DNA of 64,000 nt. Origin: Calliopsis andreniformis. Lineage: Eukaryota > Arthropoda > Insecta > Hymenoptera > Andrenidae. Every line of letters starts with the position of its first letter. The first letter of the stretch is position 1. The position numbers and the translations under genes were made by a program. The notes under the pieces are model-generated. The model saw nothing but the letters and a program-made list of their open reading frames with translations, searched no databases and had not been told where the DNA came from. The DNA is taken from the NCBI RefSeq assembly GCF_051401765.1, contig NW_027480423.1, positions 1,364,001 to 1,428,000 on the forward strand. Direction: 5' to 3'. This document shows positions 24,869 through 38,719 of the stretch, one piece after another.

Positions 24869-27800
24869 AGCTTTTCCATCGTATAAAACGAATAATTGCA
24901 ACCAGTATGAAACTTATGGTCATTTCTACTTTCCTAGCAACCTAGGCTTCACCCTAGGGCGTTGCTCCAATAGGTTAAATAGTTAGGGCCTTAGACTCTA
25001 CGCCCGAGACATAAAATGCAAAAAAAATACAACAGTGTTTCCATCGTATAACAGGAATAATTGCTACCAGATTGAAAGTGATGGCCAATTCTACGTTCCG
25101 GGCAACCTAGGCTTCACTATAGTGCGTTTCTCCACCAGATCGAATAGTTACCGCCTTAGAAGTCAACGCCAGAAGCATAAAGTACAATATAAATACAACA
25201 GCTTTTCCATCGTATAAAACGAATAATTGCAACCAGTGTGAAAGTTATGGTCATTTCTACGTTCCGAGCAAGCTAGGCTTCACCCTAGGGCGTTGCTCCA
25301 CCAGATCGAATAGTTAGGTCCTTAGAAGTAAACGCCAGCAGCATAAAATACAATATAAATACAACAGCGTTTCCATCATATAACAGGAATAATTGCAACC
25401 AGTTTGAAAGTGATGGACAATTCTACGTTCCGGGCAAACTAGGCTTCTATCTAGGGCGTTGCTCCTCCAGATCGAATAGATAGTGCCTTAGAAGTCCACG
25501 CCAGAAGCATAAAATACAATATAAATACAACAGTTTTTCCATCGTATAAAACGAATAATTGCAACCAGTATGAAACTTATGGTCATTTCTACTTTCCGAG
25601 CAACCTAGGCTTCACCCTAGGGCCTTGCTCCAACAGATTGAATAGTTAGGGCCTTAGAAGTCAACGCCCGAACCATAAAATGCAAAAAAAATACAACAGT
25701 GTTACCATCATATAACAGGAATAATTGCGACCAATTAGGAAAGTGATGGCCAATTCTACGTTCCGGGCAACCTAGGCTTCACTCTAGGGCGTTGCTCCAA
25801 CAGATTGAATAGTTAGGACCTTAGAAGTGAACGCCCGAACCATAAAATGCAATTAAAATACAACAGTGTTTCCATCATATAACAGGAATAATTGCAACCA
25901 GTTTGAAAGTGATGGCCAATTCTACGTTCCGGGAAACCTAGGCTTCACCCTAGGGCGTTGCTCCACCAGATCGAATAGTTAGTGCCTTAGAAGTCAACGC
26001 CAGAAGCATAAAATACGATATAAATACAACAGCTTTTCCATCGTATAAAAGGATTAATTGCAACCAGTTTGAACGTGATGGTCATTTCTCCTTTCCGGGC
26101 AACCTAGGCTTCACTCTAGGGCGTTGCTCCACCAGATCGAATAGTTAGTGCCTTAGAAGTCAACGCCAGAAGCATAAAATACGATATAAATACAACAGCT
26201 TTTCCATCGTATAAAAGGATTAATTGCATCCAGTGTGAAAGTTATGGTCATTTCTACATTCCGAGCAACCTAGGATTCCCTCTAGTGCGTTGCTCCACCA
26301 GATAGAATAGTTAGTGCCTTAGAAGTCAACGCCAGAGGCATAAAATACAATATAAATACAACAGTCTTTCCATCGTATAAAACGAATAATTGCAACCAGT
26401 ATGAAACTTATGGTCATTTCTACTTTTCGAGCAAGTTAGGCTTCACCCTAGGGCGTTGCTCCAACAGATTGAATGGTTAGGGCCTTAGAAGTCAACGCCC
26501 GAAGCATAAAATGCAATAAAAATACAACAGTGTTTCCATCGTATAAAACGAATAATTGCAACCAGTATGAAACTTATGGTCATTTCTACTTTCCGAGCAA
26601 GCTAGGATTCACCATAGGGCGTTGCTCCACCAGATAGAATAGTTAGTGCCTTAGAAGTCAACGCCAGAGGCATAAAGTACAACATAAATACAACAGCGTT
26701 TCCATTGTCTAAAACGAATAATTGCAACCAGTGTGAAAGTTATGGTCATTTCTATATTCCGAGCAACCTAGGATTCACTCTAGGGCGTTGCTCCACCAGA
26801 TCGAATAGTTAGGTCCTTAGAAGTAAACGCCAGAAGCATAAAATACGATATAAATACAACAGCTTTTCCATCGTATAAAACGAATAATTGCAACCAGTGT
26901 GAAAGTAATGGTCATTGCTACGTTCCGAGCACCCTAGGCGTCACTCTAGGGCGTTGCTCCACCACATCTAATAGCTATGGCCTTAGAAGTCAACGCCAGA
27001 GGTATAAAGTACAATATAAATACAACAGCGTTTCCATGGTATAAAACGAATAATTGCAACCAGTGTGAAAGTTATGGTCATTTCTACATTCCGAGCAACC
27101 TAGGATTCACTCTAGGGCGTTGCTCCACCAGATCGAATAGTTAGGTCCTTAGAAGTAAACGACAGAAGCATAAAATACGATATAAATACAACAGCATTTC
27201 CATCGTATAAAACGAATAATTGCAACCAGTATGAAACTTATGGTCATTTCTACTTTCCGAGCAACCTAGGCTTCACCCTAGGGCGCTGCTCCAACAGATT
27301 GAATAGTTAGGGCCTTAGAAGTCAACGCCCGAACCATAAAATGCAAAAAAAATACAACACTGTTTCCATCATATAACAGGAATAATTTCGACCAGTTTGA
27401 AAGTGATGGCCAATTCTACGTTCCGGGCAACCTAGGCTTCACTCTAGGGCGTTGCTCCACCAGATCGAATAGTTAGTGCCTTAGAAGTCAACGCCAGAAG
27501 CATAAAATACGATGTAAATACAACAGCTCTTCCATCGTATAAAACGAATAATTGCAACCAGTGTGAAAGTAATGGTCATTCCTACGTTCCGAGCACCCTA
27601 GGCGTCACTCTAGGGCGTTGCTCCACCAGATCGAATAGTTAGTGCCTTAGAAGTCAACGCCAGAAGCATAAAATACGATGTAAATACAACAGCTCTTCCA
27701 TCGTATAAAACGAATAATTGCAACCAGTGTGAAAGTAATGGTCATTCCTACGTTCCGAGCACCCTAGGCGTCACTCTAGGGCGTTGCTCCACCACATCTA

Positions 27801-30185
27801 ATAGCTACGGCCTTAGAAGTCAACGCCAGAGGCATAAAGTACAATATATATACAACAGCGTTTCCATCGTATGAAACGAATAATTGCAACCAGTGTGAAA
27901 GTTATGGTCATTTCTACATTCCGAGCAACCTAGGATTCACTCTAGGGCGTTGCTCCACCAGATCGAATAGTTAGGTCCTTAGAAGTAAACGCCAGAAGCA
28001 TAAAATACAATATAAATACAACAGTTTGTCCATCGTATAAAACGAATACTTGCAACCAGTATGAAACTTATGGTCATTTCTACTTTCCGAGCAAGTTAGG
28101 CACCACCCAAGGGCGTTGCTCCAACAGATTGAATGGTTAGGGCCTTAGAAGTCAACGCCCGAACCATAAAATGCAATAAAAATACAACAGTGTTTCGATC
28201 GTATAAAACGAATAATTGCAACCAGTATGAAACTTATGGTCATTTCTACTTTCCGTGCAAGCTAGGCTTCACCATAGGGCGTTGCTCCACCAGATAGAAT
28301 AGTTAGTGCCTTAGAAGTCAACGCCAGAGGCATAAAGTACAATATAAATACAACAGCGTTTCCATCGTCTAAAACGAATAATTGCAACCAGTGTGAAAGT
28401 TATGGTCATTTCTACATTCCGAGCAACCTAGGATTCACTCTAGTGCGTTGCTCCACCAGATCGAATAGTTAGGTCCTTAGAAGTCAACGCCAGAAGCATA
28501 AAATACAATATAAATACAACAGCTTTTCCATCGTATAAAACGAATAATTGCAACCAGTGTGAAAGTAATGGTCATTTCTACGTTCCGAGCACCCTAGGCG
28601 TCACTCTAGGGCGTTGCTCCACCACATCTAATAGCAATGGCCTTAGAAGTCAACGCCAGAGGCATAAAGTACAATATAAATACAACAGCGTTTCACATCG
28701 TATAAAACGAATAATTGCAACCAGTGTGAAAGTTATGGTCATTTCTACATTCCGAGCAACCTAGGATTCACTCTAGGGCGTTGCTCCACCAGATCGAATA
28801 TTTAGGTCCTTAGACGTAAACGACAGAAGCATAAAATACGATATATATACAACAGCATTTCCATCGTATAAAACGAATAATTGCATCCAGTGTGAAAGTT
28901 ATGGTCATTTCTACATTCCGAGCAACCTAGGATTCCCTCTAGTGCTTTGCTCCACCAGATAGAATAGTTAGTGCCTTAGAAGTAAACGACAGAAGCATAA
29001 AATACGATATAAATACAACAGCATTTCCATCGTATAAAACGAATAATTGCAACCAGTATGAAACTTATGGTCATTTCTACTTTCCGAGCAACCTAGGCTT
29101 CACCCTAGGGCGCTGCTCCAACAGATTGAATAGTTAGTGCCTTAGAAGTCAACGCCAGAAGCATAAAATACGATGTAAATACAACAGCTCTTCCATCGTA
29201 TAAAACGAATAATTGCAACCAGTGTGAAAGTAATGGTCATTCCTACGTTCCGAGCACCCTAGGCGTCACTCTAGGGCGTTGTTCCACCACATCTAATAGC
29301 TACGGCCTTAGAAGTCAACGCCAGAGGCATAAAGTACAATATATATACAACAGCGTTTCCATCGTATAAAACGAATAATTGCGACCAGTGTGAAAGTTAT
29401 GGTCATTTCTACATTCCGAGCAACCTAGGATTCACTCTAGGGCGTTGCTCCACCAGATCGAATAGTTAGGTCCTTAGAAGTAAACGCCAGAAGCATAAAA
29501 TACAATATAAATACAACAGTTTTTCCATCGTATAAAACGAATAATTGCAACCAGTATGAAACTTATGGTCATTTCTACTTTCCGAGCAAGTTAGGCTTCA
29601 CCCTAGGGCGTTGCTCCAACAGATTGAATGGTTAGGGCCTTAGAAGTCAACGCCCGAACCATAAAATGCAATAAAAATACAACAGTGTTTCGATCGTATA
29701 AAACGAATAATTGCAACCAGTATGAAACTTATGGTCATTTCTACTTTCCGAGCAACCTAGGCTTCACCCTAGGGCGCTGCTCCAACAGATTGAATAGTTA
29801 GGGCCTTAGAAGTCAACGCCCGAACCATAAAATGCAAAAAAAATACAACACTGCTTCCATCATATAACAGGAATAATTGCAACCACTTTGAAAGTGATGG
29901 CCAATTCTACGTTCCGGGCAACCTTGGCTTCACACTATTGCGTTGCTCCACCAGATCGAATATTTAGTGCCTTAGAAGTCAACGCCAGATGCATAAAATA
30001 CAATATAAATACAACAGTTTTTCCATCGTATAAAACAAATAATTGCAACCAGTATGAAACTTATGGTCATTTCTACTTTCCGAGCAACCTAGGCTTCACC
30101 CTAGGGCGTTGCTCCAACGGATTGAATAGTTAGGGCCTTAGAACTCAACGCCCGAACCATAAAATGCAAAACAAATACAACAGCG
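24869..30185. repeat. Mixed-variant satellite block of superunit 3
   Basis: This is collinear with 8428-13692 apart from the 664-bp loss at 25852/25853. From about 29470 to 30088 there are monomers in a new order, including one at 29888-30133 with ACCTTGGCTTCACACTATTG that breaks the CTAG core. No gene is seen. Confidence 0.78.
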
Positions 30186-31679
30186 TTTCCATCGTATAAA
30201 ACGAATAATTGCAACAAGTGTGAATGTTATGGTCACTTCTACATTCCGAAAAACCTAGGCTTCACTCTAGGGCGTTGCTCCACCAGATCGAATAGTTAGT
30301 GCCTTAGAAGTCAACACCAGAAGCATAAAATACAATATAAATACAACAGCTTTTCCATCGTATAAAACGAATAATTGCAACCAGTATGAAACTTATTGTC
30401 ATTTCTACTTTCCGAGCAGCCTAGGCTTCACCCTAGGGCGTTGCTCCAACATATTGAATAGTTAGGGCCTTAGAAGTCTACGACCGAACCATAAAATACA
30501 AAAAAAATGCAACAGTGTTTCCATCATATAACAGGAATAATTTCGACCTGTTTGAAGATGATGGCCAATTCTACGTTCCGGGCAACCTAGGCTTCACTCT
30601 AGGGCGTTGCTCCACCAGATCGAATAGTTAGTGCCTTAGAAGTCAACGCCAGAAGCATAAAATACGATGTAAATACAACAGCTCTTCCATCGTATAAAAC
30701 GAATAATTGCAACCAGTGTGAAAGTAATGGTCATTCCTACGTTCCGAGCACCCTAGGCGTCACTCTAGGGCGTTCCTTCACCACATCTAATAGCTACGGC
30801 CTTAGAAGTCAACGCCAGAGGCATAAAGTACAATATATATACAACGGCGTTTCCATCGTATAAAACGAATAATTGCAACCAGTGTGAAAGTTATGGTCAT
30901 TTCTACATTCCGAGCAACCTAGGATTCACTCTAGGGCGTTGCTCCACCAGATCGAATAGTTAGGTCCTTAGAAGTAAACGCCAGAAGCATAAAATACGAT
31001 ATAAATACAACAGCTTTTCCATTGTATAAAAGGAATAATTGCAAACAGTGTGAAAGTAATGGTCATTTCTACGTTCCAGGCAAGCTAGGCTTCACCCTAG
31101 GGCGTTGCTCCAACTGATTGAATAGTTAGGGCCTTAGAAGTCAACGCCCGAAGCATAAAATGCAATAAAAATACAACAGTGTTTCCATCGTATAAAACGA
31201 ATAATTGCAACCAGTATGAAACTTATGGTCATTTCTACTTTCCGAGCAAGCTAGGCTTCACCCTAGGGCGTTCCTCAAACAGATTGAATAGTTAGGACCT
31301 TAGAAGTGAACGCCCGAACCATAAAATGCAAAAAAAATACAACAGTGTTTCCATCATATAACAGGAATAATTGCAACCAGTTTGAAAGTGATGGACAATT
31401 CTACGTTCCGGGCAAACTAGGCTTCTATCTAGGGCGTTGCTCCACCAGATCGAATAGATAGTGCCTTAGAAGTCAACGCCAGAAGCATAAAATACAATAT
31501 AAATACAACAGTTTTTCCATCGTGTAAAACGAATAATTGCAACCAGTATGAAACTTATGGTCATTTCTACTTTCCGAGCAACCTAGGCTTCACCCTAGGG
31601 CCTTGCTCCAACAGATTGAATAGTTAGGGCCTTAGAAGTCAAAGCCCGAACCATAAAATGCAAAAAAAATACAACAGCG
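30186..31679. repeat. Nine-monomer tandem duplication, copy 1 (1,494 bp)
   Basis: The block starts in TTTCCATCGTATAAAACGAA before the unusual AACAAGTGTGAATGTTATGG monomer. It repeats immediately at 31680. The spacing of 1,494 bp is exactly 9 x 166. Private variants occur in both copies, such as TTCCTTCACCAC near 30775 and 32269, CCTCAAACAG near 31274 and 32768, and ATCGTGTAAAACG near 31520 and 33014. It spans the superunit start at 30723. Confidence 0.88.
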
Positions 31680-33173
31680 TTTCCATCGTATAAAACGAAT
31701 AATTGCAACAAGTGTGAATGTTATGGTCACTTCTACATTCCGAAAAACCTAGGCTTCACTCTAGGGCGTTGCTCCACCAGATCGAATAGTTAGTGCCTTA
31801 GAAGTCAACACCAGAAGCATAAAATACAATATAAATACAACAGCTTTTCCATCGTATAAAACGAATAATTGCAACCAGTATGAAACTTATTGTCATTTCT
31901 ACTTTCCGAGCAGCCTAGGCTTCACCCTAGGGCGTTGCTCCAACATATTGAATAGTTAGGGCCTTAGAAGTCTACGACCGAACCATAAAATACAAAAAAA
32001 ATGCAACAGTGTTTCCATCATATAACAGGAATAATTTCGACCTGTTTGAAGATGATGGCCAATTCTACGTTCCGGGCAACCTAGGCTTCACTCTAGGGCG
32101 TTGCTCCACCAGATCGAATAGTTAGTGCCTTAGAAGTCAACGCCAGAAGCATAAAATACGATGTAAATACAACAGCTCTTCCATCGTATAAAACGAATAA
32201 TTGCAACCAGTGTGAAAGTAATGGTCATTCCTACGTTCCGAGCACCCTAGGCGTCACTCTAGGGCGTTCCTTCACCACATCTAATAGCTACGGCCTTAGA
32301 AGTCAACGCCAGAGGCATAAAGTACAATATATATACAACGGCGTTTCCATCGTATAAAACGAATAATTGCAACCAGTGTGAAAGTTATGGTCATTTCTAC
32401 ATTCCGAGCAACCTAGGATTCACTCTAGGGCGTTGCTCCACCAGATCGAATAGTTAGGTCCTTAGAAGTAAACGCCAGAAGCATAAAATACGATATAAAT
32501 ACAACAGCTTTTCCATTGTATAAAAGGAATAATTGCAAACAGTGTGAAATTAATGGTCATTTCTACGTTCCAGGCAAGCTAGGCTTCACCCTAGGGCGTT
32601 GCTCCAACTGATTGAATAGTTAGGGCCTTAGAAGTCAACGCCCGAAGCATAAAATGCAATAAAAATACAACAGTGTTTCCATCGTATAAAACGAATAATT
32701 GCAACCAGTATGAAACTTATGGTCATTTCTACTTTCCGAGCAAGCTAGGCTTCACCCTAGGGCGTTCCTCAAACAGATTGAATAGTTAGGACCTTAGAAG
32801 TGAACGCCCGAACCATAAAATGCAAAAAAAATACAACAGTGTTTCCATCATATAACAGGAATAATTGCAACCAGTTTGAAAGTGATGGACAATTCTACGT
32901 TCCGGGCAAACTAGGCTTCTATCTAGGGCGTTGCTCCACCAGATCGAATAGATAGTGCCTTAGAAGTCAACGCCAGAAGCATAAAATACAATATAAATAC
33001 AACAGTTTTTCCATCGTGTAAAACGAATAATTGCAACCAGTATGAAACTTATGGTCATTTCTACTTTCCGAGCAACCTAGGCTTCACCCTAGGGCCTTGC
33101 TCCAACAGATTGAATAGTTAGGGCCTTAGAAGTCAAAGCCCGAACCATAAAATGCAAAAAAAATACAACAGCG
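31680..33173. repeat. Nine-monomer tandem duplication, copy 2 (1,494 bp)
   Basis: This is the second copy of the block at 30186. I noticed one difference, GTGTGAAATTAATGG near 32547 against GTGTGAAAGTAATGG in copy 1. After 33173 the sequence returns to the order seen from 14741 (GCGTTACCATCATATAAC), which marks the exit of the duplication. Confidence 0.88.
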
Positions 33174-34899
33174 TTACCATCATATAACAGGAATAATTGC
33201 GACCAATTAGGAAAGTGATGGCCAATTCTACGTTCCGGGCAACCTAGGCTTCACTCTAGGGCGTTGCTCCAACAGATTGAATAGTTAGGACCTTAGAAGT
33301 GAACGGCCGAACCATAAAATGCAAAAAAAATACAACAGTGTTTCCATCATATAACAGGAATAATTTCGACCAGTTTGAAAGTGATGGCCAATTCTACGTT
33401 CCGGGCAACCTAGGCTTCACTCTAGGGCGTTGCTCCACCAGATCGAATAGTTAGTGCCTTAGAAGTCAACGCCAGAAGCATAAAATACAATATAAATACA
33501 ACAGTTTTTCCATCGTATGAAACAAATAATTGCAACCAGTATGAAACATATGGTTATTTCTACTTTCCGAGCAACCTAGGCTTCACCCTAGGGCGTTCGT
33601 CCAACGGATTGAATAGTTAGGGCCTTAGAAGTCAACGCCCGAACCATAAAATGCAAAAAAAATACATCAGTGTTTCCATCATATAACAAAAATAATTGCA
33701 ACCAGTTTGAAAGTGATGGCCAATTCTACGTTCCGGGCAACCTAGGTTTCACTCCAGTGCATTGCTCCACCAGGCCGAATGGTTACGGCCTAAGAACTCA
33801 ACGCCAGAAGCATAAAATACGATATAAACACAACAGCTTTTCCATCGTATAAAACGAATAATTGCAACCAGTATGAAACTTATGTTCATTTCTACTTTCC
33901 GAGCAAGCTAGGCTTCACCCTAGGGCGTTGCTCCAACGGATTGAATAGTTAGGGCCTTAGCACTCAACGCCCGAACCATAAAATGCAAAACAAATACAAC
34001 AGCGTTTCCATCGTATAAAACGAATAATTGCAACAAGTGTGAATGTTATGGTCACTTCTACATTCCGAAAAACCTAGGCTTCACTCTAGGGCGTTGCTCC
34101 ACCAGATCGAATAGTTAGTGCCTTAGAAGTCAACACCAGAAGCATAAAATACAATATAAATACAACAGCTTTTCCATCGTATAAAACGAATAATTGCAAC
34201 CAGTATGAAACTTATTGTCATTTCTACTTTCCGAGCAGCCTAGGCTTCACCCTAGGGCGTTGCTCCAACATATTGAATAGTTAGGGCCTTAGAAGTCTAC
34301 GACCGAACCATAAAATACAAAAAAAATGCAACAGTGTTTCCATCATATAACAGGAATAATTTCGACCTGTTTGAAGATGATGGCCAATTCTACGTTCCGG
34401 GCAACCTAGGCTTCACTCTAGGGCGTTGCTCCACCAGATCGAATAGATAGTGCCTTAGAAGTCAACGCCAGAAGCATAAAATACAATATAAATACAACAG
34501 TTTTTCCATCGTATAAAACGAATAATTGCAACCAGTATGAAACTTATGGTCATTTCTACTTTCCGAGCAACCTAGGCTTCACCCTAGGGCCTTGCTCCAA
34601 CAGATTGAATAGTTAGGGCCTTAGAAGTCAAAGCCCGAACCATAAAATGCAAAAAAATACAACAGTGTTACCGTCATATAACAGGAATAATTGCGACCAA
34701 TTAGGAAAGTGATGGCCAATTCTACGTTCCGGGCAACCTAGGCTTCACTCTAGGGCGTTGCTCCAACAGATTGAATAGTTAGGACCTTAGAAGTGAACGG
34801 CCGAACCATAAAATGCAAAAAAAATACAACAGTGTTTCCATCATATAACAGGAATAATTTCGACCAGTTTGAAAGTGATGGCCAATTCTACGTTCCGGG
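33174..34899. repeat. Superunit 5 left part
   Basis: This follows 14741-16000 (shift 18433), including the AACAAAAATAATTGC monomer at 33670 and the AACAAGTGTGAATGTT monomer. It then jumps at about 34444 into the order seen from 16841 (shift 17603). Each jump is between equivalent positions of different monomers. Confidence 0.72.
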
Positions 34900-37800
34900 C
34901 AACCTAGGCTTCACTCTAGGGCGTTGCTCCACCAGATCGAATAGTTAGTGCCTTAGAAGTCAACGCCAGAAGCATAAAATACGATATAAATACAACAGCT
35001 TTTCCATCGTATAAAAGGATTAATTGCAACCAGTTTGAACGTGATGGTCATTTCTCCTTTCCGGGCAACCTAGGCTTCACTCTAGGGCGTTGCTCCACTA
35101 GATCGAATAGTTAATGCCGTAGAAGTCAACGCCAGAAGCATAAAATACAATATAAATACAACAGTTTTTCCATCGCATGAAACAAATAATTGCAATCAGT
35201 ATGAAACTTATGGTCATTTCTACGTTCCGAGCAACCTAAGCTTCACCCTGGTGCGTTGCTCCAACGGATTGAATAGTTAGGGCCTTAGAAGTCAATGCCC
35301 GAACCATAAAATGCAAAAAAAATACAACAGCGTTTCCATCATATAACAGGAATAATTGCAACCAGTTTGAAAGTGATGGCCAATTCTACGTTCCGGGCAA
35401 CCTAGGCTTCACTCTAGGGCGTTGCTCCACCAGATCGAATAGTTAGTGCCTTAGAAGTCAACGCCAGAAGCATAAAATACGATGTAAATACAACAGCTCT
35501 TCCATCGTATAGAACGAATAATTGCAACCAGTGTGAAAGTAATGGTCATTCCTACGTTCCGAGCACCCTAGGCGTCACTCTAGGGCGTTCCTCCACCACA
35601 TCTAATAGCTACGGCCTTAAAAGTCAACGCCAGAGGCATAATCGTACAATATATATACAACGGCGTTTCCATCGTATAAAACGAATAATTGCAACCAGTG
35701 TGAAAGTTATGGTCATTTCTACATTCCCAGCAACCTAGGATTCACTCTAGGGCGTTGCTCCACCAGATCGAATAGTTAGGTCCTTAGAAGTAAACGCCAG
35801 AAGCATAAAATACAATATAAATACAACAGTTTTTCCATCGTATAAAACGAATAATTGCAACCAGTATGAAACTTATGGTCATTTCTACTTTCCGAGCAAG
35901 TTAGGCTTCACCCTAGGGCGTTGCTCCAACAGATTCAATGGTTAGGGCCTTAGAAGTCAACGCCCGAAGCATAAAATGCAATAAAAATACAACAGTGTTT
36001 CGATCGTATAAAACGAATAATTGCAACCAGTATGAAACTTATGGTCATTTCTACTTTCCGAGCAAGCTAGGCTTCACCATAGGGCGTTGCTCCACCAGAT
36101 AGAATAGTTAGTGCCTTAGAAGTCAACGCCAGAGGCATAAAGTACAATATAAATACAACAGCGTTTCCATCGTCTAAAACCAATAATTGCAACCAGTGTG
36201 AAAGTTATGGTCATTTCTACATTCCGAGCAACCTAGGATTCACTCTAGGGCGTTGCTCCACCAGATCGAATAGTTAGGTCCTTAGATGTAAACGCCAGAA
36301 GCATAAAATACGATATAAATACAACAGCTTTTCCATCGTATAAAACGAATAATTGCAACCAGTGTGAAAGTAATGGTCATTTCTACGTTCCGAGCACCCT
36401 AGGCGTCACTCTAGGGCGTTGCTCCACCACATCTAATAGCTATGGCCTTAGAAGTCAACGCCAGAGGCATAAAGTACAATATAAATACAACAGCGTTTCC
36501 ATCGTATAAAACGAATAATTGCAACCAGTGTGAAAGTTATGGTCATTTCTACATTCCGAGCAACCTAGGATTCACTTTAGGGCGTTGCTCCACCAGATCG
36601 AATAGTTAGGTCCTTAGAAGTAAACGCCAGCAGCATAAAATACGATATAAATACAACAGCTTTTCCATCGTATAAAAGGAATAATTGCAAACAGTGTGAA
36701 AGTAATGGTCATTTCTACGTTCCGGGCAAGCTAGGCTTCACCCTAGGCTGTTGTTCCACCAGATCAAATAGTTAGGGCCTAAGAAGTGAACGCCAGAAGC
36801 ATAAAATGCAATAAAAATACAACAGTTTTTCCATCGTATAACAAGATTAATTGCAACCAGTTTGAAAGTGATGGTAATTTGTCCTTTCCGGGCAACCTAG
36901 GCTTCACTCTAGGGCGTTGCTCCACCAGATCGAATAGTTAGTGCCTTAGAAGTCAACGCCAGAAGCATAAAATACAATATAAATACAACAGTTTTTCCAT
37001 CGTATAAAACAAATAATTGCAACCAGTATGAATCCTATGGTCATTTCTACTTTCCGAGCAACCTAGGCTTCACCCTAGTGCGTTGCTCCAACGGATTGAA
37101 TAGTTAGGGCCTTAGAAGTCAATGCCCGAACCATAAAATGCAAAAAAAATACAACAGCGTTTCCATCGTATAAAACGAATAATTGCAACAAGTGTGAAAG
37201 TTATGGTCATTTCTACATTCCGAGCAACCTAGGCTTCACTCTAGGGCGTTGCTCCACCAGATCGAATAGTTAGTGCCTCAGAGGTCAACGCCAGAAGCAT
37301 AAAATACAATATAAATACAACAGCTTTTCCATCGTATAAAACGAATAATTGCAACCAGTATGAAACTTATGGTCATTTCTACTTTCCGAGCAACCTAGGC
37401 TTCACCCTAGGGCGTTGCTCCAACTGATTGAATAGTTAGGGCCTTAGAAGTCAACGCCCAAAGCATAAAATGCAATAAAAATACAACAGTGTTTCCATCG
37501 TATAAAACGAATATTTGCAACCAGTATGAAACTTATGGTCATTCCTACTTTCCGAGCAAGCTAGGCTTCACCCTAGGGCGTTGCTCCAACAGATTGAATA
37601 GTTAGGACCTTAGAAGTGAACGCCCGAACCATAAAATGCAAAAAAAATACAACAGTGTTTCCATCATATAACAGGAATAATTGCAACCAGTTTGAAAGTG
37701 ATGGCCAATTCTACGTTCCGGGCAAACTAGGCTTCTATCTAGGGCGTTGCTCCACCAGATCGAATAGATAGTGCCTTAGAAGTCAACGCCAGAAGCATAA

Positions 37801-38719
37801 AATACAATATAAATACAACAGTTTTTCCATCGTATGAAACGAATAATTGCAACCAGTATGAAACTTATGGTCATTTCTACTTTCCGAGCAACCTAGGCTT
37901 CACCCTAGGGCCTTGCTCCAACAGATTGAATAGTTAGGGCCTTAGAAGTCAACGCCCGAACCATAAAATGCAAAAAAAATACAACAGTGTTTCCATCATA
38001 TAACAGGAATAATTGCGACCAATTAGGAAAGTGATGGCCAATTCTACGTTCCGGGCAACCTAGGCTTCACTCTAGGGCGTTGCTCCAACAGATTGAATAG
38101 TTAGGACCTTAGAAGTGAACGCCCGAACCATAAAATGCAAAAAAAATACAACAGTGTTTCCATCATATAACAGGAATAATTTCGACCAGTTTGAAAGTGA
38201 TGGCCAATTCTACGTTCCGGGCAAACTAGGCTTCTATCTAGGGCGTTGCTCCACCAGATCGAATAGATAGTGCCTTAGAAGTCAACGCCAGAAGCATAAA
38301 ATACAATATAAATACAACAGCTTTTCCATCGTATAAAAGGATTAATTGCAACCAGTTTGAACGTGATGGTCATTTCTCCTTTCCGGGCAACCTAGGCTTC
38401 ACTCTAGGGCGTTGCTCCACTAGATCGAATAGTTAATGCCGTAGAAGTCAACGCCAGAAGCATAAAATACAATATAAATACAACAGTTTTTCCATCGCAT
38501 GAAACAAATAATTGCAATCAGTATGAAACTTATGGTCATTTCTACGTTCCGAGCAAGCTAGGCTTCACCCTAGGGCGTTGCTCCAACAGATTGATTAGTT
38601 AGGGCCTTAGAAGACAACGCCCGAAGCATAAAATGCAATTAAAATACAACAGTGTTTCCATCATATAACAGGAATAATTGCAACCAGTTTGAAAGTGATG
38701 GCCAATTCTACGTTCCGGG
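34900..38719. repeat. Block P1, expanded higher-order repeat (23 monomers)
   Basis: From about 34930 this follows superunit 3 at 18071 onward (shift 16939), with four monomers lost relative to 17330-17990. The CATAATCGTAC marker is at 35638. At about 36828 it acquires new monomers, beginning with CGTATAACAAGATTAATTGC and GGTAATTTGTCC at 36841, that are absent from the first 36 kb. The block repeats at 38720 with a period of 3,820 bp. Confidence 0.72.

Larger units (their letters stand above)
16109..30722. repeat. Superunit 3 (about 88 monomers, 14.6 kb)
   Basis: This is the most complete superunit in the window. It retains the two monomers (20347-20679) missing from superunit 1 and lacks the four at 9412-10075. 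From about 29470 it departs from superunit 1, and from about 30089 it follows the end of superunit 2 (15475-16108, shift 14614). The next superunit start is at 30723. Long stretches look nearly base-for-base identical to superunit 1 by eye; percent identity was not computed. Confidence 0.83.

Noticed and set aside
29888..30133. 81-codon open frame, the longest in the window
   Set aside because: It lies wholly within two satellite monomers and is open only because of a few private substitutions (ACCTTGG, ATATTTAG). There is no sign of coding constraint.
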